Source of the DNA: QHWT01 sp963755695
Lineage (GTDB): Bacteria > Acidobacteriota > Vicinamibacteria > Vicinamibacterales > 2-12-FULL-66-21
Length of the DNA: 64,000 nucleotides
Assembly: GCA_963755695.1 (NCBI GenBank)
Contig: CAVWLB010000001.1
Span: 372,001-436,000, forward strand
Reading direction: 5' to 3'
The position numbers and the translations under genes were made by a program. Positions 55,080-64,000 of the stretch are shown here, one piece after another (positions within the stretch are counted from its first letter, which is position 1; each line of letters opens with the position of its first letter). The notes beneath the pieces were generated by a model. It saw nothing but the letters and a program-made list of their open reading frames with translations. It had not been told where the DNA came from and made no database searches.

Positions 55080-55829
55080 ATGCTGCGTGGACTCTGGCGA
55101 CTGAGCTGGCTCGAAATCAAGATCTTCGTGCGCGAACCAATGGGAGTGATCGGTACCGTTGTTTTGCCCGCTCTGATCTTCGTTTCGATGGGGATGCTGC
55201 CGCGATCGCGGCCGCGGTATGGCTCGAGCGGGATGCCGACGTTCGCGACCACCGATCTTCCCGTGTTCACCGCCATGCTGATCTCGTTGAGCGCAGTGCT
55301 GTCGTTTGTGACGATCATCGCGATCTATCGCGAAGGCGGCATTCTGAAGCGGTTGCGTGCGACGCCGATCCGGCCCTATACGATTCTCTCGGCGCACGTG
55401 GTCGTGAAGTTGCTGCTGACCGGCGCAACACTCCTCATCACCGTGCTGGTGGGCGCGCGCCAATATCCGATGGCCATCGACGCCCGGTTCCTGTCGTTTA
55501 CCGTGGCGTTGCTCCTGAGCACACTTGGATTCCTGTCCATCGGCTTCATCATTGCGAGCATCGTTCCAACCGCGCGATTCGCGCAGCCGGTGGGCTCTCT
55601 GATCCTCTATCCCATGCTCGGCTTGTCCGGGCTGTTCATCCCGGTCGAACACTTGCCGCCGACGTTGCGCGCCGTGGCCAGCGCACTGCCATTGACCTAC
55701 GCGGTATCGCTGCTCAAGGGAATCTGGCACGGCGATGGTTGGTGGGCGCATCGGGCCGATGTCGTGATCCTCGCCCTGATGTTTCTGGTGTGCACGGCCA
55801 TTTCTGCCAGGGTGTTCCGCTGGGAGTAG
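55080..55829 (+). CDS. ABC-2 type transporter permease
   Basis: 249 aa with six predicted membrane helices (IGTVVLPALIFVSMGML, AMLISLSAVLSFVTIIAIY, VVVKLLLTGATLLITVLVGA, LLLSTLGFLSIGFIIASIV, LILYPMLGLSGLFIPVEHL, VVILALMFLVCTAISARVF). The loop EGGILKRLRATPIRPYTIL is the coupling-helix signature of ABC-2 permeases. Forms the exporter with the preceding ATPase. Substrate unknown. Confidence 0.9.
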   Translation: MLRGLWRLSWLEIKIFVREPMGVIGTVVLPALIFVSMGMLPRSRPRYGSSGMPTFATTDLPVFTAMLISLSAVLSFVTIIAIYREGGILKRLRATPIRPYTILSAHVVVKLLLTGATLLITVLVGARQYPMAIDARFLSFTVALLLSTLGFLSIGFIIASIVPTARFAQPVGSLILYPMLGLSGLFIPVEHLPPTLRAVASALPLTYAVSLLKGIWHGDGWWAHRADVVILALMFLVCTAISARVFRWE

Positions 55830-55841
55830 GAACGGCTCCCG

Positions 55842-58055
55842 TCAATCCAGGTCAATCGCAATGACTTCGTGAACGTCGACCGACGGGACCGTCACTCCCA
55901 GCACGCCGTCTGACGCGTGAGCGTCCAGCGACGTCCCCGCCGTCAGCAGCTGAACCTTCTTCGCTGCCGCTCCGGCAGGCAGGCGGATGCGTGCACCGAG
56001 CGGCCCGGTCGGCAAGACCTCGCGGAGCGGTCCCTTCATCATCATCGGGTTCGTCAGGTTGACGAGGTGAACGGTCATCGATTCGCGCTGCCGCCAGAGC
56101 GTGACATCGATCAATCCAGGTCCGTCGATTTCTACTGGCGGCGGCTCGTTGACCGCCCACGACACGGCGTTGCGCAATAGCCTGAGGTGGTCGACCGCCA
56201 TGACCTCCCAGAGCGTTCGGCTGATGTCCCAGGGAACATAGACGATCCGTGAGCGTCCGAGATCGCGAACGTACAATTCGCGGGTGTCGGTGTGGGGCTC
56301 GCGGGGGTAGACATCCTCCATCGGCAGATCGGGATAGGTCGGGATCAGGGTGAGGGGTGACGGAAAGGTGGCCGCCGGGCGGACGTCAATCCGGAACACG
56401 CCGTTGATGATGCGGGTTGTGTCGCCGAATCCATCGAGAATCGGATGGCGCTTGCCGCTCTTTGGATCGGTGTCGAGGCTCAGATACGAATTCTGCATCG
56501 GCCCGTCGACGCGGCCTGCGAACGACACGCCGAAGAGGTCGGCGAGCCCGAAGTTCTCGCGCTTGGCGCCGGTCTCATCGAACAGGGAGGAAGCAAAGGT
56601 GGCAAGGATGCTGCCGCCGCGCTGGACGTAAGAGCGGATCGCGCCGCACTGCGCATCCGACAGCACCGCGGCGTCGGCGAGGATCAGCAGCTTGAATCGA
56701 TCGAGCCGATCCGGCGTCAGGAACGCCTCGTGGATCAGCTCGAACGGGATCCGCATTTCGATGAGCGCGTGATACATGCCGAGCACGTGATCGTCAGGGC
56801 GGTCGCCCCGGCCCATCCCGGTGTGGAGGGCTGGGGTCTGCTCGGAGTAGAGCAGTGCGACACGCGCGAGCGGTTCCTCGTTGCGGAGATATTTCTCGTG
56901 ACGGTAATGCCAGTCGTAGATGCGTTCGACGCCCGGCAGCCAGCGGCGATCGTAGAGAACACCAGAAAACTTGGTCACCCACGGTCGTGCGCCATTGGCC
57001 GTGCCTTCAGCCACCCACAGCCGGATCTCCGGCTCGCTCTGAACGGAATCCTTCCACCGGTACGGTTCCTCCAGGCCGACACTGAAGATGCCGCCGACCG
57101 GTCGTCGTCCCATCACGGAGCGGTATTCTTTCGCGCGACGGCCGTTGCCCCACGGGGGCGCGACACCCCGCCGCGCCTGATTGTCGGCAAATTGAATCGG
57201 CGCTTCCATGTCGCCGGCGGTCTTCATATCCGGCGGGCCGTTCGGGATGAAGCGTGCCTCGGGATTTACGGAACGGACAGTCTGGTCCCAGCGCTTCCAC
57301 AGTTCGGTGAGACGCTGCTTTCGCCACGTGACGTATGCACGGCGGATCGGATCGCTGATCTCCGTTGTCGTCGGCAGGTCGTGACCGGTGGCGTCCTTGA
57401 AGTTGCGCTGGCAATGGACGCAATAGCAATCGCCTCCCTGCGGCGCCCAGCGGTTGGCGAAGATGCCGTCGACCTTGTATCGCGAGACGATCTCGCGGTG
57501 AACCTGGTCCATGAAGTCGAAGTTATAAGGACCCAGCGCGCACGTCACCCAGAGTTCCCGGTTGGCCCAGTGCCGCCGGGGCTCACCTTCGCGGGTCATG
57601 GAAATCCAGTCGGGATGGGCCTCGTGCACGTCGTCGCGCGCGGCATGCGGGTCGGTTCGCGCCAGGATGCGCATGCCCATCCGGCGGCAGCCGTCGACCA
57701 GTATGCCGAACGGATCGCTCGTGCCCAGCCACGCGCTGCGATGGTGAAGCGGCACATTGGTCGGGTAATACGCGACGATCCCGCCGGCGCTCAAGGTTGC
57801 GGCATCCGCGTGCAGACGACGGAAGTAGTCGAGCCAGAACGCCGGATCGAAATGTCCCGGATCGTTTTCGACGAGCGTCAATTGCACCCAGCGCATCGGC
57901 GTGTCGAACCAGCTGCCTGGCTCCTCTCGCTCGAGCGTTGCCGGTTTCGGGCGAGAATCGTGAATCGGCATTGTCCGAAATGGATCAGTCGAGGCCAGCG
58001 TTCCGGCGCCAATGGAGACCTGGAGAAAGTCTCGCCGTGACAGTGATCGTGACAT
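55842..58055 (-). CDS. Tat-exported glycosidase-like protein with a beta-galactosidase-trimerisation-type domain
   Basis: 737 aa. The twin-arginine signal SRSLSRRDFLQVSIGAGTLAS is followed by a TIM-barrel-like region (WVQLTLVENDPGHFDPAFWLDYFRRLHADAATLSAGGIVAYYPT, GILVDGCRRMGMRILARTDPHA, YKVDGIFANRW) with a Cys pair in GGDCYCVHCQRNF. A glutamine-amidotransferase-like trimerisation domain follows (FKLLILADAAVLSDAQCGAIRSYVQRGGSILATF). This order matches uncharacterised family-42-like or alpha-fucosidase-like hydrolases. Likely acts on glycans outside the cytoplasm. Intact. Confidence 0.78.
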   Translation of the reverse strand: MSRSLSRRDFLQVSIGAGTLASTDPFRTMPIHDSRPKPATLEREEPGSWFDTPMRWVQLTLVENDPGHFDPAFWLDYFRRLHADAATLSAGGIVAYYPTNVPLHHRSAWLGTSDPFGILVDGCRRMGMRILARTDPHAARDDVHEAHPDWISMTREGEPRRHWANRELWVTCALGPYNFDFMDQVHREIVSRYKVDGIFANRWAPQGGDCYCVHCQRNFKDATGHDLPTTTEISDPIRRAYVTWRKQRLTELWKRWDQTVRSVNPEARFIPNGPPDMKTAGDMEAPIQFADNQARRGVAPPWGNGRRAKEYRSVMGRRPVGGIFSVGLEEPYRWKDSVQSEPEIRLWVAEGTANGARPWVTKFSGVLYDRRWLPGVERIYDWHYRHEKYLRNEEPLARVALLYSEQTPALHTGMGRGDRPDDHVLGMYHALIEMRIPFELIHEAFLTPDRLDRFKLLILADAAVLSDAQCGAIRSYVQRGGSILATFASSLFDETGAKRENFGLADLFGVSFAGRVDGPMQNSYLSLDTDPKSGKRHPILDGFGDTTRIINGVFRIDVRPAATFPSPLTLIPTYPDLPMEDVYPREPHTDTRELYVRDLGRSRIVYVPWDISRTLWEVMAVDHLRLLRNAVSWAVNEPPPVEIDGPGLIDVTLWRQRESMTVHLVNLTNPMMMKGPLREVLPTGPLGARIRLPAGAAAKKVQLLTAGTSLDAHASDGVLGVTVPSVDVHEVIAIDLD

Positions 58056-58143
58056 CGGCGGTAGACTAACTCACCTTGTGGCTTCTCCGTCGACTTCGGC
58101 CCAAACCGGAAAATCACGCGTCAATGATCAGAGGAGACGCGCC

Positions 58144-59769
58144 ATGCTGAGAGCCTCCCTACCGATCGCGGTGCTGCTCGCCGTTCGACCGATGGTGGCG
58201 CAGGACCCGCATCAACACGGCGATGCCGGAAAGTTCGGCGTCGTGACCTTTGCCACTTCCTGCAGCCCCGATGCGCAGCCAAGCTTCACGCGCGGCGTCA
58301 CGCTGCTCCATTCGTTCGAGTTCGGTGCAGCCATCGAAGGCTTCACCCAGGCGGCGCACAAGGATCCCGGGTGCGGTATCGCCTGGTGGGGTCAGGCGCT
58401 GGCGCAATGGGGAAATCCATTTGCCGCCGGCATCAAACCAGTCACGCAGCTGCAGCCTGGCGCCGAGGCGGTCGAGCGAGCGCGCGTCGCGGGCGCGAAG
58501 ACCGAACGCGAACGGGGATACATCGAGGCAGTCGCCAAGCTCTACGACAACATGGCCGCGGTCGATCAGCGCACCCGCATGATCGCCTACCGTGACGCGA
58601 TGGAACGCGTATCTGCCAGCTACTCCGACGACAGCGAGGCGTCCGCGTTCTATGCGCTCGCGTTGGCGGCCAGTGCAGATCCGGCGGACAAGACATATGC
58701 CGCACAGCTCAAGGCAGGAGCCATCCTCGAAAAACTGTGGCAAGCGCAGCCGGAGCACCCCGGGCTGGCACACTACATCATTCACAGCTACGACGTGCCG
58801 TCGCTCGCGTCACACGCGGTCGACGCGGCGCGCCGCTACGGCAAGATCGCGCCCGACGCGCCGCACGCGCTCCACATGCCGTCGCACACCTTTACCCGCC
58901 TCGGCTACTGGCAGGAGTCGATCGATACGAACGTTCTCTCCGCCGCCGCGGCGCGGCGGAACGGCAGCATCCCGGAAGAACTCCACGCCATGGATTATCA
59001 GGCCTATGCCTATCTGCAGACGGCACAGGACCGGCAAGCGCGTGGAGTGCTGGAGGAGTCCGGAACGATCGGGGCGCGGCTCGATCCGACTTCGAACACG
59101 TCGGCGGCGCCTGGTGTCTCCGGCGTGTTTGCGCTGGCCGCGATACCCGCCCGATATGCCCTCGAGCGCGGCGCCTGGAGCGATGCCGCCCGGCTCGAGC
59201 CGCGCGAAACGAAGTTCCTGCACGCCGACGCGATGACCTGGTTCGCGCGCGCGCTTGGCGCCGCCCGCGCCGGCGACGCCGCCACCGCTCGCGCGGCTGT
59301 CGATGCGCTCCAGAGGATTGCTGACCGGTTGAGCACGGCGGGTGAGCGCTACTGGAATGAACAGGTATCGATCCAGGTGCTCGACGCCTCGGCGTGGCTC
59401 GCGCTCGCCGAGGGACGCGAGGCCGAGGCGGTGCAGACCATGAGGTCGGCCGCCGATCGGGAGGACCGCACCGAGAAGAACGCGATCACGCCAGGGCCAC
59501 TGGCGCCCGCCCGCGAACTGCTCGGCGAAATGCTCCTGCAACTGAAACGGCCGAAGGAAGCGCTCATCGAGTTCGAGAAGACCATGGCGAAGGAGCCCAA
59601 TCGCTTCAGGGCCCTCTCCGGTGCGGCCAATGCCGCGCTGGCGTCAGGCGATCGCACGAAAGCACGGCAATACGCGAAGCAGTTGATCGCAATCTGCGCC
59701 AAGGCCGACAGCCCCGGACGGCCTGAGCTGGCGCGTGCGCGTACGCTCGCCAACGACGGTTCGCAGTAG
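58144..59769 (+). CDS. Secreted TPR-repeat protein
   Basis: 541 aa from the ATG at 58144, preceded by GAGGAG; an upstream in-frame ATG at 58012 lies in the opposite gene's start region. A short signal (LPIAVLLAVRPMVAQ) is followed by FATSCSPDAQPSFTRGVTLLHSFEFGAAIEGFTQAAHKDPGCGIAWWGQALAQWGNPFAAG, an opening shared by a group of uncharacterised proteins, then several helical TPR-like repeats ending LIEFEKTMAKEPNRFRALSGAANAALASGD. Conserved Cys and His (e.g. HMPSHTFTRLGYW) hint at a metal or enzyme role, but none is proven. Confidence 0.82.
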   Translation: MLRASLPIAVLLAVRPMVAQDPHQHGDAGKFGVVTFATSCSPDAQPSFTRGVTLLHSFEFGAAIEGFTQAAHKDPGCGIAWWGQALAQWGNPFAAGIKPVTQLQPGAEAVERARVAGAKTERERGYIEAVAKLYDNMAAVDQRTRMIAYRDAMERVSASYSDDSEASAFYALALAASADPADKTYAAQLKAGAILEKLWQAQPEHPGLAHYIIHSYDVPSLASHAVDAARRYGKIAPDAPHALHMPSHTFTRLGYWQESIDTNVLSAAAARRNGSIPEELHAMDYQAYAYLQTAQDRQARGVLEESGTIGARLDPTSNTSAAPGVSGVFALAAIPARYALERGAWSDAARLEPRETKFLHADAMTWFARALGAARAGDAATARAAVDALQRIADRLSTAGERYWNEQVSIQVLDASAWLALAEGREAEAVQTMRSAADREDRTEKNAITPGPLAPARELLGEMLLQLKRPKEALIEFEKTMAKEPNRFRALSGAANAALASGDRTKARQYAKQLIAICAKADSPGRPELARARTLANDGSQ

Positions 59770-59781
59770 CAGCGCTCGCCG

Positions 59782-62179
59782 TTACAGCGCCGGTTGTTCG
59801 GTTGCGAGGCGGATCAGCTGCTGAAAGCGCGGATGGTCACGCAGCGTTTCGAACTCAGGCTCGATTGCCGCGCGTGTTGCCGTGAACGCCCGCTGCTGCG
59901 ACAGCGCACGCTCGAGAAACGCCAGCGCGCGTTCCGCATCGCCGAGGAGCGCATGCACCGAGGCGGCGTAATAGCGCGTGAACGGATCGTCGGCCCCGAG
60001 GCGCACGCGGCGTTCGAAGCTCTCGATCGCCATCTCGAAGACGGCATTCGCCTTGGCCGACTCGCCGAGCCGCAGGTATGAAGCTCCCAGCCGGGTGTTG
60101 AGCTCCACGAGAATCCGCTGTCTCAACGGATGCTCGGTGCGAACGAGGAAATCGAGCTCCCGCTGGAAATGATCGACCGCTTCGTCGTGGCGTCCCTGCA
60201 GCGCCGCGAGATGACCGGCGCGCATGTAGCCGCCGGCGATGAACAGTCCCTCGCGTCCCGACAGGAACGCCTCCTGGAGGGCCATGCCTCGCGCCGCCGC
60301 CGCCTCACCGCGTTCGAACGCGCGCATCAGCGCGGCGCAATGCGCCAGCTGCAGCCAGTACCAGCCGGCATTCGGGTTCTTCTCGAGTGCCCGTTGGAGC
60401 CAGTCGGCAGCGTCGCGAAACCGCGCGTAGTTGATGAAGAGGGCGCGTCCCATCGGCGCCGTATATCGCTCGCGTCCTCGGGGTCCAGGGCCAGCGCCCG
60501 CCGCAGCGCGGGCATGCCTTCGCCGTCCTGGCCGAGGATATTCAGCGTCCACGCCCAGCTCGCGCCAGGCTCGCGCGGACTGCGGCTGAAGCTCGGTCCC
60601 GCGCCGGAGCGACTGCAGCGCACGCACGTGCAATTCCGGCATCGACAGGTAGTCGCGCCTTCGTCGAATACGCGACGCCGAGCTCGATGTGCGCGCGCGC
60701 GTACGATGGATCCAGCGCCACGGCTCGTTCGAACAGCGTCACCGCGCGATCGAGCGTCTCGAATGTTTCGCCGCTGGCGATTCAGCAGTCCGCGCGAGAA
60801 CGCCTCGTACGCGCTGATGACTTCCGTCTCCGGCAATGCGCTGGCCGGCGTCGCCACCGCGCGCAGCGAACTGGCGAGCTCGCGGACCAGCCGATCCTGC
60901 ACCTCGAAAATCGCGGTCAGCGTTCCGTCGACCTTCACTGATCGCACGAGCTGTCCGGTCGCCACATCGGTCAGCGACGCCGTTACCCGAAGCGCGTCAC
61001 CCGCGCGTTGAAATCCGCCGCTCACGAGCCAGCGCACCTCGAGTTGCGCGGGCCGCGCGCAGGAACAGCCGGTCGTCGCGGCTCGCCGCGTCTGCTGCCG
61101 CAGGGTCTTCAGCGATTTCGCAAGATGCGCTCGCGCGGAATGACGGTCACGCCTTCCAGCTGCGCCGCGTCGGCGGTCAGCGTCTCGGCAATTCCGGCGC
61201 CCACCCAGTCATCGTCGGCACTCCCCGAGATGTTCGACGAAGCCGCGCGACGACCACGGTGCTGCTGTGACTTGGCGCGCTGGTTCGGCGCTCAGGCCTT
61301 CGCCGGTTCGAATTGCCGCGAGCGCCTGACGCAGCCCGACAGCGGTCTGAAGCCGATCGTCGCGCGATCGCGCGCGAGCATTCGCCGGACCAGCCGTTCG
61401 AGCGCCGGCAGCCGGGGATCGCGTGATGAATCCGGGAATGACGGCGGCGTCGCCGGTAAGGACGACTCGAGTACTCTGCGCCGCGTTGTCTCCGCGGAAG
61501 GGACGCTGACCGGCGACGGCCTCGTACAGCATCACCCCGAGCGAGAACAGATCCGCGCGCACGTCCGCGTCACGTCCGGTCATCTGTTCCGGCGCCGCAT
61601 ACGGCACCGTGCCGGCGAATCCGGTCGTGAGCTCGCGGCACCTCCGCCGTCCGCGTCGGAGCGTCGGGCGAGGGCGCGATCGCGGCGCGGCGCTGGGCGA
61701 CGCCGAAGTCGAGGACCTTCACCCGTCCGGCCGGTGTGACCATGACGTTGGCCGGCTTGAGGTCGCGGTGAACGATCCCTTGGCGCTCGGCCTCCTCGAT
61801 GGCATCCGCAATCTGCTCGAAGATGTCGAGGATGGTATCGAGGTCCAGATCGACCCGCCTGCATCATCGCGTGAAGCGTGGTCCCCTCGACGAATTCCAT
61901 TGCGATGTAGTCCAGCGGCTGGCCTTCGTGTTTGCCCTGGCCAATCTCGTAGACCACCGCAATGTGCGGATGGTTGAGCGCTGAGGCCGCTCGAGCTTCC
62001 GCCAGCAGTCGCTGGGTGCCACCGTCGCTGTCGTCGTCGGCGCGGAGGGTCTTCAGCGCGACGATCCGGCGCAACCGGAGATCTTCGGCCCGATAGACGT
62101 CTCCCATGCCGCCCGATCCCAGGCGTTCGACCACACGGTAGTGGGCCAGCGTGTTGCCAATCAATGCGTCCGCTGACAT
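59782..62179 (-). CDS. Serine/threonine protein kinase with C-terminal TPR repeats (apparent frameshifts)
   Basis: Pkn-type kinase of about 790 aa when rebuilt. N-lobe HYRVVERLGSGGMGDVYRAEDLRLRRIVALKTL (glycine loop and catalytic Lys), HPHIAVVYEI, then HRDLKPANVMVTPAGRVKVLDFGVA, AGTVPYAAPEQMTGRD and ADLFSLGVMLYEAVAGQRPF. A linker carries a receptor-like segment (VLSGGFQRAGDALRVTASLTDVATGQLV) and a TPR tail ending RHPRFQQLIRL-like. Shifts fall at 61852-61853 (GG T/C), 61635-61636 (CC G/C), 61421-61422 (AC G/C), near 61370 (CG C/G/C), near 61225 (CT C/G) and others toward 60,450. All catalytic motifs survive when third-base duplicates are collapsed. Confidence 0.85.
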
Positions 62180-62345
62180 AGGGGTTGATCCCATTGTCCT
62201 CCAACCCCAGAACGGGGACACTCACACTTTCTCGATACCCTGACAACAGAACGGGTGACCGTCACCGTTTCCTTTGCCGTGAGCCGCGCTCCCGGACGGG
62301 TGGACGAAGGTGTAAACTCACCCGATCAACCGCAAGGAGGACCCG

Positions 62346-62870
62346 ATGGCTCAGACATCCGCAGCGCCAGCCGCGACCTCGCGGACGCTGAAACAGCAAT
62401 TCATGGACGTCTATACCAAGGAGCACGCGACCACACTGAAGGTACTCAACGCGTTTCCCGCGGACAAGGCATCATTCAAGCCACACGAACGCTCGAACTC
62501 CGCGCTCAATCTCGCGTGGACGTTCGTAATCGAAAACAAGATGGCCGAAGCCGCGCTGCGCGGGCCGCTCACCTTCGACGGCGAATTCCCTCCGGTCCCT
62601 CCGACCTTCGCGGAAGTCGTGAACGCTTATCAAGCCACGACCCGGGCGTTCCTGGACACGCTCGACGAGACGCCGGACTCGCGGCTTCGCGAGACCATCC
62701 AGTTTTTCACCGGCCCGAAGCAGATGGGAGACTTTCCGGTGAGCGAAGTGCTCTGGCTGATGTTGATGGATTCGGTCCATCACCGCGGACAGATGTCGGT
62801 CTATTTGCGGATGGTGGGCGGCAAGGTTCCGTCGATTTACGGACCGACCGCGGACGAACCCTGGATGTGA
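62346..62870 (+). CDS. DinB family protein
   Basis: 174-aa four-helix bundle protein. Metal-type His positions appear in the N-terminal FKPHERSNSAL and the C-terminal VHHRGQMSVYLRMVG, the signature of DinB/YfiT-like putative metal-dependent hydrolases and thiol transferases. AAGGAGG precedes the ATG at ideal spacing. It starts 167 bp after the divergent kinase. Intact; the substrate is unknown. Confidence 0.88.
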   Translation: MAQTSAAPAATSRTLKQQFMDVYTKEHATTLKVLNAFPADKASFKPHERSNSALNLAWTFVIENKMAEAALRGPLTFDGEFPPVPPTFAEVVNAYQATTRAFLDTLDETPDSRLRETIQFFTGPKQMGDFPVSEVLWLMLMDSVHHRGQMSVYLRMVGGKVPSIYGPTADEPWM

Positions 62871-62872
62871 TT

Positions 62873-63823
62873 TCAGCGCAGCCGCATCGGCTGTCCCCCG
62901 GCGTCCTTGCTTCTCTGTGCGGCATCGAGGAACGCGATCAGCTCCAGCGTTTCCTCGTTGGCGACCGGCAAGGCGCCGGTCGTAAAGAACTTTACGAGGT
63001 CGCGCGCCAGCGGCACACGTCCCGCCTCCGGGACGATCATGTGCGAGGTCTGACCGTCCGGATTCTTGCGAAAGACGACCGCGCCGTAATCCGCGTACGG
63101 CCGCAGCGCGCGCATCGACCCGATGCGGCCGTCCTTCCATCGGCAGGTCACTTCGTCGGCGTCCGGCGCCGCTACGCGAGTGACCACCTCGCATCCCCTC
63201 CCAAGCAGCGTGTACAACATCTCGGCTTCGTGAACGGCATACCATGACAGATCGAGTTGGTGATGTTCTTCGAGTGGTCCCGGTCCCCAGACAGTTGCGC
63301 CAGCCAGGTCGGGCGTCTTCAGCGCCGCCACGCCATACCGCAGGGTGGACGTGCTGAACCACCCGACGCCCGCCTCCTTCGCGACCCGCGCGATCTCACG
63401 CGCGTCCTCGAGCGTCGACGCGAGCGGCTTGTCGATGAACAATCGCTTCCGTGCCGCGACGATCTCGCGGACCTGCGCCAGGTGCACGCGCCCGTCGACG
63501 CTCGTCAGCAGCACGCCGTCCACGCGGTCGCAGAGCTCGGCGATGGTTGCCACGATCTCGACGCCGTATTTCTCCTGCAGCGTCCTGGTGAAACGATCGA
63601 TCCGATCGCGGCTGGAAGGAAGGTCGGGACTGCCGCCTCTGAACGCCGCGACGATGCGGGCGCCGGGGACGTGATCGGGAGACGCGGCGTCGTTGAACAG
63701 GCTCGCAAAGTCCAGTACGTGCGAGGTGTCCGTTCCGACCAGGCCAAGCTTCAGATCTGCCGCGTAGGTCGCCGTCGACACGCTCAACCACACGACAACC
63801 AACAGCGTCTGCCGCTTCATCAT
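62873..63823 (-). CDS. Gfo/Idh/MocA family oxidoreductase, exported
   Basis: 316 aa with an N-terminal signal (TLLVVVWLSVSTATYA) and then LKLGLVGTDTSHVLDFASLFN, a Rossmann-like start. VDGVLLTSVDGRVHLAQVREIVAARKRLFIDKPLASTLEDAREIARVAKEAG contains the EKP-equivalent DKP motif of Gfo/Idh/MocA enzymes. The NAD-binding glycines are GTDTSH rather than GxGxxG, as in a sub-group of secreted members. Convergent with dinB, 2 bp apart. Start chosen at the ATGATG pair (63823); the second ATG is 63820. Confidence 0.82.
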   Translation of the reverse strand: MMKRQTLLVVVWLSVSTATYAADLKLGLVGTDTSHVLDFASLFNDAASPDHVPGARIVAAFRGGSPDLPSSRDRIDRFTRTLQEKYGVEIVATIAELCDRVDGVLLTSVDGRVHLAQVREIVAARKRLFIDKPLASTLEDAREIARVAKEAGVGWFSTSTLRYGVAALKTPDLAGATVWGPGPLEEHHQLDLSWYAVHEAEMLYTLLGRGCEVVTRVAAPDADEVTCRWKDGRIGSMRALRPYADYGAVVFRKNPDGQTSHMIVPEAGRVPLARDLVKFFTTGALPVANEETLELIAFLDAAQRSKDAGGQPMRLR

Positions 63824-64000
63824 GGCGTAATCGTAAACGAGACTCTCCGCCAGAACTCCATCGTGCCGCGCGTGACCCGCTGAGGTCCCGGTCCCTCGCA
63901 CACATCTTCGAGAAGGCACCGCTGCAGCGCCCTCCCCTCGGCCGGCAGGCCGAGTGCTGACAGGGACTCCATGATTCTGGTCAGCCGGAGGTGATTGTGA
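63820..64000 (-). CDS. C-terminal part of an opioid growth factor receptor (OGFr) domain protein, cut by the window end
   Basis: The frame enters from the right edge and reads HNHLRLTRIMESLSALGLPAEGRALQ, then about 33 more residues including TMEFWRRVSF before TGA. The pattern NHNxLRITRIxxSLxxLGL followed by a FWR motif is the conserved C-terminal end of the OGFr_N domain, found in vertebrate OGFr and in scattered bacterial proteins of unknown function. The stop overlaps the ATGATG of the oxidoreductase, so the two are probably co-transcribed. The rest of the gene is outside the window. Confidence 0.6.
   Translation of the reverse strand, partial: HNHLRLTRIMESLSALGLPAEGRALQRCLLEDVCEGPGPQRVTRGTMEFWRRVSFTITP

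Noticed and set aside
56445..58040. 531-codon frame antisense to the Tat-exported protein
   Set aside because: Shadow of an intact gene with a clear Tat signal and domain structure; no motif support of its own.

Overview
The window is about 64 kb of high-GC DNA from a Gram-negative bacterium. It carries outer-membrane assembly genes (Omp85 and TamB), an RND efflux operon, a B12-dependent ribonucleotide reductase, Pkn-type kinases with TPR tails, CODH-like molybdenum hydroxylase genes and Tat-exported carbohydrate-active proteins. This mix, with very few mobile genes, most resembles Acidobacteriota (Vicinamibacteria-like). That placement is an inference from gene content, not a phylogeny. No rRNA, tRNA, CRISPR array, transposase or prophage was seen.

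Layout. 1-4171: hslU (start outside the window), a lipoprotein, a fumarylacetoacetase-family enzyme and a small transaldolase. 4176-8132: an octamer repeat block, then a split acyl-CoA carboxylase (carboxyltransferase beta, biotin carboxylase, biotin carrier). 8140-15757: tamB, an Omp85 gene and a SurA-N-like chaperone, an envelope-assembly operon. 15820-23205: a minus-strand surface-glycan cluster with four glycosyltransferases, a methyltransferase and a large membrane protein. 23249-28994: a CPBP protease, a lipoprotein, and an NtrC-type regulator with its histidine kinase. 29128-32305: nrdJ with promoter, candidate NrdR box and terminator. 32303-36146: small genes, a DUF1593 protein and a methyltransferase. 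36178-42154: a minus-strand STAS/OMF/MFP/RND efflux operon, divergent from a GAF-sigma54 activator (42377-43964). 44030-50351: a complete coxSLMDEG cluster of the form II type. 50481-51097: a VapBC-like pair. 51165-64000: a lipase-maturation-factor-like protein, an FAD oxidoreductase, an ABC exporter, a Tat-exported glycosidase-like protein, a TPR protein, a Ser/Thr kinase, DinB, Gfo/Idh, and the tail of an OGFr-domain protein.

Two patterns cut across the annotation. First, many genes are broken by 1-2 nt insertions (densest at 7.1-12.4 kb, also 18.8-20.4, 40.2-41.3, 42.5-43.9 and 60.3-61.9 kb). Almost every one I checked reads as a third codon position where two or three bases, usually synonymous alternatives, are written side by side. 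Collapsing them restores intact conserved proteins. I therefore read these patches as a consensus that flattened co-existing strain alleles, and I annotate the genes as real CDSs. Second, many intergenic gaps hold short tandem words, mostly of 7-8 bp, different from locus to locus and often followed by a reverse-complement arm. They look like an uncharacterised class of intergenic repeat.
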